From Massilia aurea (GTDB lineage: Bacteria; Pseudomonadota; Gammaproteobacteria; Burkholderiales; Burkholderiaceae_D), in the NCBI RefSeq assembly GCF_014200505.1, contig NZ_JACHBX010000001.1, forward strand, positions 1,674,001 through 1,738,000: a DNA stretch of 64,000 nucleotides. The letters run 5' to 3'. The notes under the pieces were generated by a model. That model was not told where the DNA came from and did not search any database. It worked only from the letters and a program-made list of their open reading frames with translations. Below, piece by piece: positions 8,806 to 16,720 of this stretch; the first letter of the stretch is position 1; each line of letters opens with the position of its first letter. Both the position numbers and the translations under genes were made by a program.

Positions 8806-9501
8806 TCAGTAGTAATAGACACCCATTGGCAATTCTGGCTTGCCGCTCTTGATCATTTTTCTCGTAGACCGTACAAGATTGATATTGTCAGGCGATTCTA
8901 ACGCCAGGGATGCACCAACCCGGCTCATACAATGCGCAAATGTCATTAAATCCTTCCAGCTCAAGACCACAGTGAAGAACAAGATGGTAATCGACAAGGA
9001 AGTAGCGGAGACCAGATAGAACCAGAATTCAATGTTCTTATCTTTGACGAGGAATGCCAGACCGGCGAACACGACGAGGACAAATATAAGAGAATTTCTT
9101 ATAAGATACTTCCTCTGTTCTATCACACCTCGTTCGCAATGTGGTTGCATCCAGATCACTCGATCTGCCGGAGACGTCACCGCAACGGCATTGAACACAC
9201 CGTCTACCCGGGACCCGATGGCCTTCACATGATCGCCATTTTTGAACGTCGTTTTCCAGAAGCTGCCCTGGATGGGCTGGCCTCCAAGGTCCATCGTAAA
9301 TGCCTCGACCGGATCGCCAGAATCACTGGCTGCTTGCGCACTGTGCACTGCCCCGGGAGCACCGACCGCCGCTTGCAATACCGACACGATGCCAGCCGTC
9401 CGAGAATGTTGGTCGGCGTTCGCCAGATAGTTAACATCGTCATCAAACACGACCAGGTTGTCGACAACACCTTCAACGATTTCATAGTGACTATGTAACA
9501 T
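8806..9501 (-). CDS. Tandem paralogue 2: putative T6SS-associated membrane protein
   Basis: A 231-aa protein with the same architecture as its neighbours: soluble N-half with WMQPHCERG, two membrane helices, C-terminal KPELPMGVYYY. By eye its first 128 residues are about 87% identical to paralogue 1 but only about 63% to paralogue 3. Its second half is about 75% identical to paralogue 3 and under 60% to paralogue 1. It therefore looks like a mosaic. It ends 12 nt before paralogue 1, and the junction (TGATGAGTCTGCCTAATG) is nearly the same as its own junction with paralogue 3, so the duplicated unit included the spacer. No strong ribosome-binding site precedes the ATG, so translation may be coupled. 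Confidence 0.75.
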   Translation of the reverse strand: MLHSHYEIVEGVVDNLVVFDDDVNYLANADQHSRTAGIVSVLQAAVGAPGAVHSAQAASDSGDPVEAFTMDLGGQPIQGSFWKTTFKNGDHVKAIGSRVDGVFNAVAVTSPADRVIWMQPHCERGVIEQRKYLIRNSLIFVLVVFAGLAFLVKDKNIEFWFYLVSATSLSITILFFTVVLSWKDLMTFAHCMSRVGASLALESPDNINLVRSTRKMIKSGKPELPMGVYYY

Positions 9502-9513
9502 TAGGCCGACTCA

Positions 9514-10209
9514 TCAGTAGTAATAGACACCCATTGGCAATTCTGGCTTACCGGTCTTGATCATTTTCCTTGTAGACCGTGCAAGGTTGATGTCGTCAGG
9601 CGATTCCAACTGGAGGGCTGCGCCAACCCGGCTCATACGCTTTGCAAATGTCATCAAATCCCCCCAGCTCATGCCCACAGTGAAGAACAAGATGCCAGCC
9701 GACGTGGAGGTGCCGCATGCCAGGTAGAGCCATAATTTCATCTCCTCATCTTTCACGAGGAATGCCAGAGCGGCGAACACGAAGACGACAAATATAAGAG
9801 AATTTCTTACAAGATACTTCCTCTGCTCTACCACACCTCTTTCGCAGTGTGGTTGCATCCAGATAACTTGGTTCTCTGGATCTGCTACTGCGATCGCATG
9901 AAAGATGCTCCCCTCCCTGAATGCGACTACCTTGACATGCTCTCCATTTTGAAACGTGGTCTTCCAAAAACTGCCGTGAATCGTTTTACCGCCAACGGTC
10001 ATCGAATAGGCCTCGACCGGATCGCCTGCATCATTCGACGCCTGAGCACTGTGAGCAGCGCCGGGGGAGCCGGTAGCTGCTTGAAGCACTGAAAAGATGC
10101 CTGCTGCTCGCGAGTTCGCCTCCGAATTGGCCAGGTAATTAACATCTGCATCGTAGACATTCAAATTTTCGATCACGCCTTCGATCACTTCATACGTGGT
10201 CTCATCCAT
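9514..10209 (-). CDS. Tandem paralogue 3: putative T6SS-associated membrane protein
   Basis: A 231-aa family member: GSFWKTTFQNGEHVKV, WMQPHCERG, membrane helices about 134-152 and 158-178, terminal KPELPMGVYYY. Its own ribosome-binding site (AGGA 6 nt before ATG) and the 105-nt gap after paralogue 4 suggest it starts the tight three-gene unit 3-2-1. Function is unknown beyond the family resemblance described for paralogue 1. Confidence 0.75.
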   Translation of the reverse strand: MDETTYEVIEGVIENLNVYDADVNYLANSEANSRAAGIFSVLQAATGSPGAAHSAQASNDAGDPVEAYSMTVGGKTIHGSFWKTTFQNGEHVKVVAFREGSIFHAIAVADPENQVIWMQPHCERGVVEQRKYLVRNSLIFVVFVFAALAFLVKDEEMKLWLYLACGTSTSAGILFFTVGMSWGDLMTFAKRMSRVGAALQLESPDDINLARSTRKMIKTGKPELPMGVYYY

Positions 10210-10280
10210 ATTTCATCCTAAGAACTCTTTTTCGAACGCTACATAATGCGTAATTCAGCATTGCCCACGAACCGGCGCTT

Positions 10281-10315
10281 ATCCTGATGAAGCCATCTGC
10301 AATATACATCAGGAT
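10281..10315. repeat. Inverted repeat between paralogues 4 and 3
   Basis: ATCCTGATG (10281-10289) and CATCAGGAT (10307-10315) form a perfect 9-bp inverted repeat with a 17-nt loop, starting inside the stop codon of paralogue 4. It has no U-tract. It may be a processing or attenuating hairpin or a protein site. Confidence 0.45.
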
Positions 10316-11019
10316 TAGTAATAATAGACACCCATTGGGAGCTCAGGCTTCCCGCTTCCAATAGCTGCCCTGGTTGATCTGACAAGATTGATTGTGCCTG
10401 GGGATTCAATTTCCAGTGCCGCGCCTACTTGCGTCATGCGGTTGGCGAACGTCATCAAATCACCCCAACTCATTCCGACAGTCGCTATCAAACAGATGAC
10501 GGACGATAACGAGGCGCATGCCAGATAAAACCACAACTTCATGTTGGGGTTTGTGAAAAAAACGGTGGTAACAGAGAAAATTGCAATCACGAACAAGATT
10601 GAATTTTTAAGAATATATTTTTTCTGCTCAATCGTCCTTCTTTCGCAGTGTGGCTTCATCCAGATGGTTCGCGTGATTGGATCTGCAACTGCAATCGCCA
10701 GAAACACGCTGTTTTGCTTGATCCCAATGACCCTCACCAAGTCGCCATTTTTAAACGTTGTTTTCCAAAAGCTGCCTGCAACCGACTGGCCTGCCACGCT
10801 CATTGAATATCCCTCAACCGGATCGCCGGCATCGTTCGCCGCCTGCGCGCTATGCGCCGCGCCCGGAGAACCGGCGGCCGCCTGCAGCACGGAAACCAAA
10901 CCCGCTGTTTGAGAGTTTTTCTCCGCATTCGCCAGGTAATTCACATCAGCATCGACAACGACCAGATTCTCCACCACGCCTTCGATGACGTCTAATTTAC
11001 TCATATCTATGATCCACAC
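10315..11019 (-). CDS. Tandem paralogue 4 (first in cluster): putative T6SS-associated membrane protein
   Basis: A 234-aa family member, the most divergent of the four but with the same landmarks: SVAGSFWKTTFKNGD, IWMKPHCERR, two membrane segments, terminal KPELPMGVYYY. Two starts are possible: GTG at 11019 with AAGGA 8 nt upstream, or ATG at 11004, which aligns better with the paralogues' N-termini (SKLDVIEGV). I kept the GTG because of its ribosome-binding site. The DNA here is visibly richer in A/T (for example around 10600-10625) than flanking housekeeping genes, hinting at acquired DNA. Confidence 0.72.
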   Translation of the reverse strand: MWIIDMSKLDVIEGVVENLVVVDADVNYLANAEKNSQTAGLVSVLQAAAGSPGAAHSAQAANDAGDPVEGYSMSVAGQSVAGSFWKTTFKNGDLVRVIGIKQNSVFLAIAVADPITRTIWMKPHCERRTIEQKKYILKNSILFVIAIFSVTTVFFTNPNMKLWFYLACASLSSVICLIATVGMSWGDLMTFANRMTQVGAALEIESPGTINLVRSTRAAIGSGKPELPMGVYYY

Positions 11020-11152
11020 TAATTTAGTCCTTGCAGCGCGGCACCAGGCCTGAGCATCAACTTTCTACGTCCCGCACATCCGGTCTTCATCCATTCGCGC
11101 ATATATTGTCGACGGCCGCTTACGTCCTTGTCGCAAGTCGCCGCACTTGAAA

Positions 11153-11824
11153 TTACTTTTGAGGCCGAAAGTCATGGCCATTGTCGAAGCCGAACTGGTG
11201 TTCGTCATACATCCGGCGCATCTTGCGCACCAGGTGTTTTTGCAGGACGGGCGGCAGTTTGAAATAAGGGGCACTGGCGGTGGTCGAGCGATGCGGGTCA
11301 AGGTCGCCAGTGATCGCCCGGATGGCAGTCTTGGTGTTGCGGTGAAAAACGATGATCTTCAGCCGCCCTTCATAGGCATCATCCACCAACTTACCCTCCT
11401 CGCTGGGGTAGAAGCGATACACCAGGATCGGATCGACGAGCCCGTCGCCATCAATATCGTTCAACTCGGTGAGTTTGGTCCACCACTGCACGCCGGCCAT
11501 CCCGACCGATGCGCTATCGTTGACCGTGCCTCTGGGCACCAGGATTGGCCCGGCATGTATCTTGAATAAATGTGCACCGATTTTGCTCGACAATGTCTCG
11601 CCATCGTAGCGACGGTCGCCGCTTTCAGTCAGGTACACCACGTAGTTGCCGCTATCGTCGCGATAGCAAAAGTGGGCAAAGACCGGCAAACTCACCTTGG
11701 CAATCCTGAGGGTATCCTGATGCAGCAGAAAGTTATCGCTGGCGCAGTGCGAGCCGGATACGGCATGCGCAGTCGATGAGACCAGTGTGGCGAGGGTTAA
11801 CAGGAATTGTTTAAGGTGGCGCAT
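11153..11824 (-). CDS. Exported protein of unknown function
   Basis: A 223-aa product beginning MRHLKQFLLTLATLVSSTAHA, a clear signal peptide; ATG 11824 is chosen for that reason over a 35-codon upstream extension. The middle carries ELNDIDGDGLVDPILVYRF, a DxDGDGxxD calcium-loop pattern as in FG-GAP or EF-hand-like repeats. Two cysteines (SHCASD, HFCYRD) could form a periplasmic disulfide. It is upstream of, and codirectional with, the four-paralogue cluster across a 133-nt gap, so a link is possible but unproven. No enzyme family is recognised. Confidence 0.7.
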   Translation of the reverse strand: MRHLKQFLLTLATLVSSTAHAVSGSHCASDNFLLHQDTLRIAKVSLPVFAHFCYRDDSGNYVVYLTESGDRRYDGETLSSKIGAHLFKIHAGPILVPRGTVNDSASVGMAGVQWWTKLTELNDIDGDGLVDPILVYRFYPSEEGKLVDDAYEGRLKIIVFHRNTKTAIRAITGDLDPHRSTTASAPYFKLPPVLQKHLVRKMRRMYDEHQFGFDNGHDFRPQK

Positions 11825-12164
11825 GGTGAGATGTATGGACCGTGAACGCAAATGATAGCTGATGAACGTTTGCCTCATGATTACGCCTGGTACAAAACCA
11901 TTTTCAAAGCAGCTTATCTGGTTCACCACGGCCTCAGCTTGCCGGTATAAAAATTTTTTGGTTTCTTACGAGCGACGATTCAACCCGAATTGCATAGCGG
12001 GTGCGCCCTCCGATTCAAGATAGTGCGATACCCCTGGCCCAGTTGGTGGTCATTTTCCGAAACAACTTGAAACTGAAGCGACGCATGAAACTTAACGTTC
12101 AAACGCGAATAAAACTCTGCTATTCTGGCGTTCCGTTAATTCTTTATCATGAAAAAAAACTCCC
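11825..12164. other. Divergent intergenic region
   Basis: A 340-nt spacer between the exported protein (minus) and the OmpA-type lipoprotein (plus). It contains an AT-rich patch near 11946-11965 and a reasonable promoter for the lipoprotein at 12098-12126. No gene was recognised. Confidence 0.5.
12098..12126 (+). promoter_or_regulatory. Predicted sigma70-type promoter of OmpA-family lipoprotein
   Basis: TTCAAA at 12098-12103 and TATTCT at 12121-12126 are separated by exactly 17 nt and lie about 40 nt before the start codon. Each hexamer matches the consensus at 4 of 6 bases. Confidence 0.4.
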
Positions 12165-13232
12165 ATGATGCGTTTATCGACACTTGTGCTGTCCCTGCTC
12201 CTGGCTGCCAGCCTGACCGCCTGCAAACGCGACCGAACCGAGTCGCAGGATGTAGCGAAAGAGGTGACCGCTGCCAACCAGCCTGTGGAAACACCAGTCG
12301 CCTCAGCCCCTGATGCGCCTGCCGCAGCACCAGCCTCGAACGTGGTCAAGCCTTTCGATCTTGCATCGGTACCAGTAACGACCAAGGCACTGCCGCCGTT
12401 CCCGTATGTCGCGATGCCTGCTGACCTGAAGCCAGCCGACATGCGCACGGACAGCAATTCTGATTTTGATAGCGTCTACGTGCTCGCTGGCGAAGAACTT
12501 CGCCGGGTTGAGGGCAAGTTAATGTCGCGTGAGTTCATGTTGAGCGATCTGCAGTGGTCAGTGCTGGCGGCACACCGTAATTATGAAGCCGCCTTGAAAG
12601 CCCTTGGTGCGACGCGGGTCGATGCCATCCACCCGATGAACGAGAAATTCATCGAGCGCAACGGTGGACGGTACCAGGCGATCTACGACAAGATGAAGCT
12701 TCCTTATATCGGCGCGAGCACAGATGAAAACACGCCTGGATTCGAGCAATGGCTACTACGGACTCCCCAGACGAACATCTGGTTTTCGTTCCGTGTCGAC
12801 GGCGGCGAGGTCGGCATCATGACTCTCGAGGAAAAGGCAATGCAACAGCAGGTGCAGGCATTGCCGGCTGCCCAGCTGTCTTCCGCCTTGAAAAAGGACG
12901 GCCATGTCGCGGTTTATCTGAACTTCGATACCGACAGCCAGGTCATCCGGCAAGATAGCCTGGCTGTGATTGACGAGGTCGTCAAGCTGATGCAAAGCGA
13001 ACCCGGGTTAAAGCTGCGCGTCGAAGGCCACACCGATGCAACCGGCGATGCCACGCACAATCGCAAGCTGTCGCTTGCACGTGCCGAGTCGGTCGTCAAG
13101 GCAGTCACGGCCCTGCAGATTGCGGCGAACCGCATGAGCGCCGCCGGCAAGGGCCCTGACCAGCCGCTCGCTGACAACGCCACCGAAGAAGGCAAGGCGA
13201 AAAACCGCCGCGTCGAACTGGTGCGCGTTTAA
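12165..13232 (+). CDS. OmpA-family lipoprotein
   Basis: A 355-aa lipoprotein. The signal peptide ends in lipobox LTAC, so Cys20 or so is lipidated. A Pro/Ala-rich linker follows, then a middle domain I do not recognise (about 65-225), then a C-terminal OmpA/MotB peptidoglycan-binding domain (about 245-355) with YLNFDTDSQVI, RVEGHTDATGD and NRRVELVRV. The middle region resembles no enzyme known to me. The protein would tether the outer membrane to peptidoglycan. The start could be either of two adjacent ATGs. Confidence 0.85.
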   Translation: MMRLSTLVLSLLLAASLTACKRDRTESQDVAKEVTAANQPVETPVASAPDAPAAAPASNVVKPFDLASVPVTTKALPPFPYVAMPADLKPADMRTDSNSDFDSVYVLAGEELRRVEGKLMSREFMLSDLQWSVLAAHRNYEAALKALGATRVDAIHPMNEKFIERNGGRYQAIYDKMKLPYIGASTDENTPGFEQWLLRTPQTNIWFSFRVDGGEVGIMTLEEKAMQQQVQALPAAQLSSALKKDGHVAVYLNFDTDSQVIRQDSLAVIDEVVKLMQSEPGLKLRVEGHTDATGDATHNRKLSLARAESVVKAVTALQIAANRMSAAGKGPDQPLADNATEEGKAKNRRVELVRV

Positions 13233-13509
13233 GTTTCCAGTCCTATGGCGCCAACGCTGCGCCGATTCACGGTGGTAATATCGGCCAAAATCAGACGCCT
13301 CTTACCTGCCTGCCCTTCCGTTCATTACCTCGCGTGGTGGCGTGTCAGGGCTCTTGCATCAATTGTCGGGTTCTTGCCCGAACCAGATTCTCAACGGTGA
13401 CTAACTGGTCACTATTCTCAAGTCCGACGACGATCACCAGGACGTGGCCCTGCGTATGCCGCTCCGCCCTGTTTGCTCGCGCCTTGGCTAGTAGACTGCG
13501 TTTCCGGAA

Positions 13510-14578
13510 GGCGAAGTCAACGTTAAATAGTGCCGAGCTGTGAACTGATGAGCACTTTCATGGTCCAACCCCTGTCATCAGCGCCAGGAGTCGAGCATGA
13601 AAGCACCCCGTTTCACGCGTTGGTTCGCCAACTTGCCATTGCTGAACGTCCCGCAGCGCCGACAGGTGCTGGATGCCTTGCATCCTGCCGCCGGGCTCGA
13701 CCAGGTCGTCGCACTCATCGCGCACGCCAGGTCGCCGGGCCGCTGTTGCCCCCGCTGTGGCAGCGTGCGCTGTAACCGGCACGGGTTCGCCAACGACCTG
13801 CAACGCTTCCGGTGCTGCGATTGCGGACGCACCTTCAATGACCTCACCGGAACGCCTCTGGCGAGGCTCAGGCACAAGGCCAAGTGGCTCGCCTATTCAC
13901 AAGTTCTGCTCGATTCACTGCCTGTACGCAAGGCGGCAGGCCTGGTTGGCGTGCACCGCAACACGGCGTTCCGCTGGCGCCACCGCTTCCTGCATTGGAT
14001 CAAGCTCGACCGGCCGACGCCCCTGAATGGCATCGTCGAAGCCGATGAAACCTTTCTGCTCGAATCGCAGAAAGGTTCGCGCGCACTCGACCGGCCCGCG
14101 CGGCGGCGGGGTGGCCGCGCCGCCAGGCCCGGCATTTCCGGAGAACTCGACTGTATTCTGGTGGCGCGTGACCGCAACGGACGCACGGTCGATGCCGTCA
14201 CGGGCCGCGGCGCATTGACGGCCGCGCAGCTCGAACGCGACTTGCTGCCCAGACTCGATCCCCATTCTTTTCTGGTCAGTGACAGCCATTTGGCCTACAG
14301 GGCTTTTGCACGCAAGCACGGGATCACGCACGAGACCGTCAATCTGCGTGCGGGCGTACGGGCCAGGCGCCTGGGCAGCCTGGCCATTCACGTGCAAAAC
14401 GTGAATGCCTATCATCAGCGCTTCAAGGATTGGTTGCGGGGCTTTCGCGGTGTGGCGTCGCGCTATCTCGCCAACTATCTGGGTTGGCGCTGGGCTCTGG
14501 ATGGCGAGAGAGTACGTTCACCAGAACAATTGCTGCACATCGCAATCAGAGTCATCAATACGTAATGCTGACTGCGCC
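13510..14578 (+). mobile_element. IS1595-like insertion sequence, copy A
   Basis: A 1069-bp element with imperfect 15-bp terminal inverted repeats (left GGCGAAGTCAACGTT at 13510-13524; right 14564-14578; 12 of 15 match). It is flanked by 8-bp direct repeats with one mismatch: TTCCGGAA (13502-13509) and TTCCGGGA (14579-14586). An 8-bp duplication fits the IS1595 family. It carries one transposase. Decay of repeat and duplication suggests an old insertion. The 13233-13509 left flank shows no recognisable gene. Confidence 0.85.
13597..14565 (+). CDS. IS1595-family (ISXO2-like) transposase, copy A
   Basis: A 322-aa DDE transposase. An N-terminal zinc ribbon (CPRCGSVRC, then CCDCGRTF, about residues 49-75) is followed by a helix-turn-helix-like region (VRKAAGLVGVHRNTAFRWRHRF) and the ISXO2-like catalytic domain with GIVEADETFLLES, a second acidic site in LVSDSHLAYRAF and a C-terminal YHQRFKDWLRGFRGV block. 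AGGAG lies before the ATG. The frame looks intact. Its TAA stop overlaps the right inverted repeat. It is clearly related to but diverged from the copy at 43283. Confidence 0.92.
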   Translation: MKAPRFTRWFANLPLLNVPQRRQVLDALHPAAGLDQVVALIAHARSPGRCCPRCGSVRCNRHGFANDLQRFRCCDCGRTFNDLTGTPLARLRHKAKWLAYSQVLLDSLPVRKAAGLVGVHRNTAFRWRHRFLHWIKLDRPTPLNGIVEADETFLLESQKGSRALDRPARRRGGRAARPGISGELDCILVARDRNGRTVDAVTGRGALTAAQLERDLLPRLDPHSFLVSDSHLAYRAFARKHGITHETVNLRAGVRARRLGSLAIHVQNVNAYHQRFKDWLRGFRGVASRYLANYLGWRWALDGERVRSPEQLLHIAIRVINT

Positions 14579-14627
14579 TTCCGGGAAGCGGTGCGAAAAA
14601 CCGGAACTGCCCTGAGACAGTTCTCCA

Positions 14628-15479
14628 TCAACGGGGTGGAAGCCAGTTCCTCAGACGCTGCTGCTGCTGACTATATTGCTGTGCGACGCAGTCGGCTAAC
14701 TGCACAGCCTTAGCGCAGGTGGCGTCCCGGTGTTTCAGCCATTCGCGCTGGAATGCCCTCACAGCGTCCTCGTCGCTGACGGTGTCGAATCCGTGTCGCA
14801 ACTGTCTGACGTGCGCCGCCATCTCGAGATCCTGTTTTGACAGACCGGGATCGTTGCAAATCGCCAGCTCGATTCTGGTTTTCGCCCGCGTACAATCGAA
14901 GGACGGGCCTTGTGGGCGCGGGCGGAAGACGCTGGCCGGCATCAATTCAGACCGCGCGAGCGGGCTGACCGCCCCATTCGCATTCACGAATTCTAATTTG
15001 CTCGGTTCAATGTCGTTATCGCTCAGCCATGCCGAGAGCGCCTGGCGAGCCGGTGTTGGCAGAGCTGTGCCGGAGAGCCTCTTCGATCCGACGAGCAGAA
15101 CGTTGTCAGCGACGACCGCTCCCAGCGCAGCGCCGCCTTGTACATCGGTCCAGAAGAAGCCCTTCATCATGCAGGCGTGCGCGACGCAGGCAGAGACGCT
15201 CACGTAGCGGCTCTCGATAACGCGCACCGGATCTGGCGGACCACCCAACCCATCCATGACGTCTTTTGCAAGTTGCGCCGGAACGCTCGCGCGGATCAGG
15301 CCTTTTGCGCGTTTATCCCAAATGAACGCGTTGGTCGATTTGCCTTTGTAAGCGAGCACCCATGCGTTCTTATTGTCAGAGGCCCGCGCTGGACCGGCAC
15401 CCCAGAAAAAGCAGCTGGCAAGGCCCAGCAACACCAGGCCGTGCCATTGGCGACAACACTGATGGAAATCGATTTTCAT
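14628..15479 (-). CDS. Exported protein with LprI-type (DUF1311) C-terminal domain
   Basis: A 283-aa product. A hydrophobic leader (LVLLGLASCFFWGAGPARAS) suggests export. The central part is unassigned. The C-terminal 85 residues fit the lysozyme-inhibitor LprI-like pattern: SFDCTRAKTRIELAICNDPGLSKQD, then a helix, then REWLKHRDATCA and ADCVAQQYSQQQQRLR, with paired cysteines. Such domains are often periplasmic; lysozyme inhibition is known for one mycobacterial member and not safely transferable. The gene is convergent with the IS and ends 49 nt from its edge. Confidence 0.75.
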   Translation of the reverse strand: MKIDFHQCCRQWHGLVLLGLASCFFWGAGPARASDNKNAWVLAYKGKSTNAFIWDKRAKGLIRASVPAQLAKDVMDGLGGPPDPVRVIESRYVSVSACVAHACMMKGFFWTDVQGGAALGAVVADNVLLVGSKRLSGTALPTPARQALSAWLSDNDIEPSKLEFVNANGAVSPLARSELMPASVFRPRPQGPSFDCTRAKTRIELAICNDPGLSKQDLEMAAHVRQLRHGFDTVSDEDAVRAFQREWLKHRDATCAKAVQLADCVAQQYSQQQQRLRNWLPPR

Positions 15480-15534
15480 ACGTGTCCAAAGTTCAGGATA
15501 GGGTGTAAAGCGCAGCTGTTACGGGCATGCCCGA

Positions 15535-16542
15535 TCACCCCGGGGCAGGCGTCGACAGGGCAAGGTCGGTCGGGACAAGGTAAGTGAAGCTCTTCGGATC
15601 GAACATCACCTTCCACTTGCGCGCCTCGACCGCCTGGCCGTCCTGACTGCCCGACAGCGTCACCGTGATCGGCGCCGGAATCGTGCCATTGACGACGCCG
15701 ACGCGGTAGCGCCAGCGCCGCTTGTCGCAGCGCAGCGGCTCTTCTGGCTCCTCGATATCCATCTCTGCTTCATCGACGCCGTGGCTCCCCAGGTCGGGCG
15801 GGGTCGTGCTGTTGTACACATCGTAGGCAGCCTTGGCCTCGGCGCATGGCTGGGGCGGGACAGAGTCACTCGAGCCAGGGAATTCAGCCAGGATCGCGAC
15901 GCCGCCCTTGTGCGGTGCCAACACGTTATTGGTCACCGTGACCGGCGAATGGGTCGGATCGCTCCCGGTCTGGGTCTTGATCACCCAGCCCCACAGGTTC
16001 TCGCTCAATGCCTCGAAATAGACCTGTTCGGGCTGCACGGCGACGCCTGCACTGTACTGCACCTGCAGATTCGCCGCGGTCAGGTCGCCATCGCGCGGCT
16101 CGGTGGGATGCACGTGGAATGCGCCGTAGCGCGCACGGTCGCTGCCGTCGACGGCGACGCCGCTGGCGACGAAGTACATCTCGTCGCCAGCGAGGTTATC
16201 CGGAATTTTGACTTGTTGCACTACCCGCATGACGTAGGTGACGTCGTCGTCGTCGACATACACCCAGCCTTTTTTCGCGGCCGAATATTTACCATAGACT
16301 TTGCCCATCACATCATCGATGGCGGTCGCTTCATCGATGACAATGCGCTCGGGCGCTGGCGGCGTGGTGTTGTGACGGTAGATGGCGTAAGCGAGCGTCA
16401 ACAACGCCAGCAAACCAACAACAGCCAACAGGTACAGCAGCGCGCGCAGCCAGCGGCGGCGCGGACGCCCGCTTGCGACCACTGCGGCACCAACCTCTCC
16501 TGCAACCGGCATAGCAGCCGGGTGTTCCTTCAGATCGTCCAT
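15535..16542 (-). CDS. Membrane-anchored protein of unknown function
   Basis: A 335-aa product. A basic cytoplasmic stretch (RPRRRW) precedes one membrane helix (about 36-56, LLYLLAVVGLLALLTLAYAI), so most of the protein should be periplasmic. The rest is acidic and beta-rich (KGWVYVDDDDVTYVMRVV, GAFHVHPTEPRDGD, PHKGGVAILAEFPGS) with two Cys (QPCAE, LRCDK). I recognise no family. ATG 16542 is preferred to an 11-codon upstream start because of the GGTGG-type ribosome-binding site. It lies 55 nt from the LprI-domain gene and on the same strand. Confidence 0.65.
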   Translation of the reverse strand: MDDLKEHPAAMPVAGEVGAAVVASGRPRRRWLRALLYLLAVVGLLALLTLAYAIYRHNTTPPAPERIVIDEATAIDDVMGKVYGKYSAAKKGWVYVDDDDVTYVMRVVQQVKIPDNLAGDEMYFVASGVAVDGSDRARYGAFHVHPTEPRDGDLTAANLQVQYSAGVAVQPEQVYFEALSENLWGWVIKTQTGSDPTHSPVTVTNNVLAPHKGGVAILAEFPGSSDSVPPQPCAEAKAAYDVYNSTTPPDLGSHGVDEAEMDIEEPEEPLRCDKRRWRYRVGVVNGTIPAPITVTLSGSQDGQAVEARKWKVMFDPKSFTYLVPTDLALSTPAPG

Positions 16543-16720
16543 CGAGCCACCACGCAAATGAAAAAATGTTATCAATAATTAATCATTGTACGTTCACTGC
16601 CGGCGGGGTGAAACAGCATCCGTGCGCGGCTATGCACCGTGGTTGAATGCGTTGTGCAGGGTGCGCTGAAGGTGCTGTCAGAACACGCCGGGATCGAACT
16701 CGGGTTTCTGCCGTAGCGCA

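Noticed and set aside
8098..11019. The four-gene array as a CRISPR or toxin-antitoxin locus
   Set aside because: The repeats are whole coding genes with two membrane helices; no short spaced repeats and no toxin partner are visible.
13334..13543. 69-codon frame just left of IS copy A
   Set aside because: No family resemblance, and it crosses the IS boundary; I could not reconstruct an interrupted gene by joining the two flanks.
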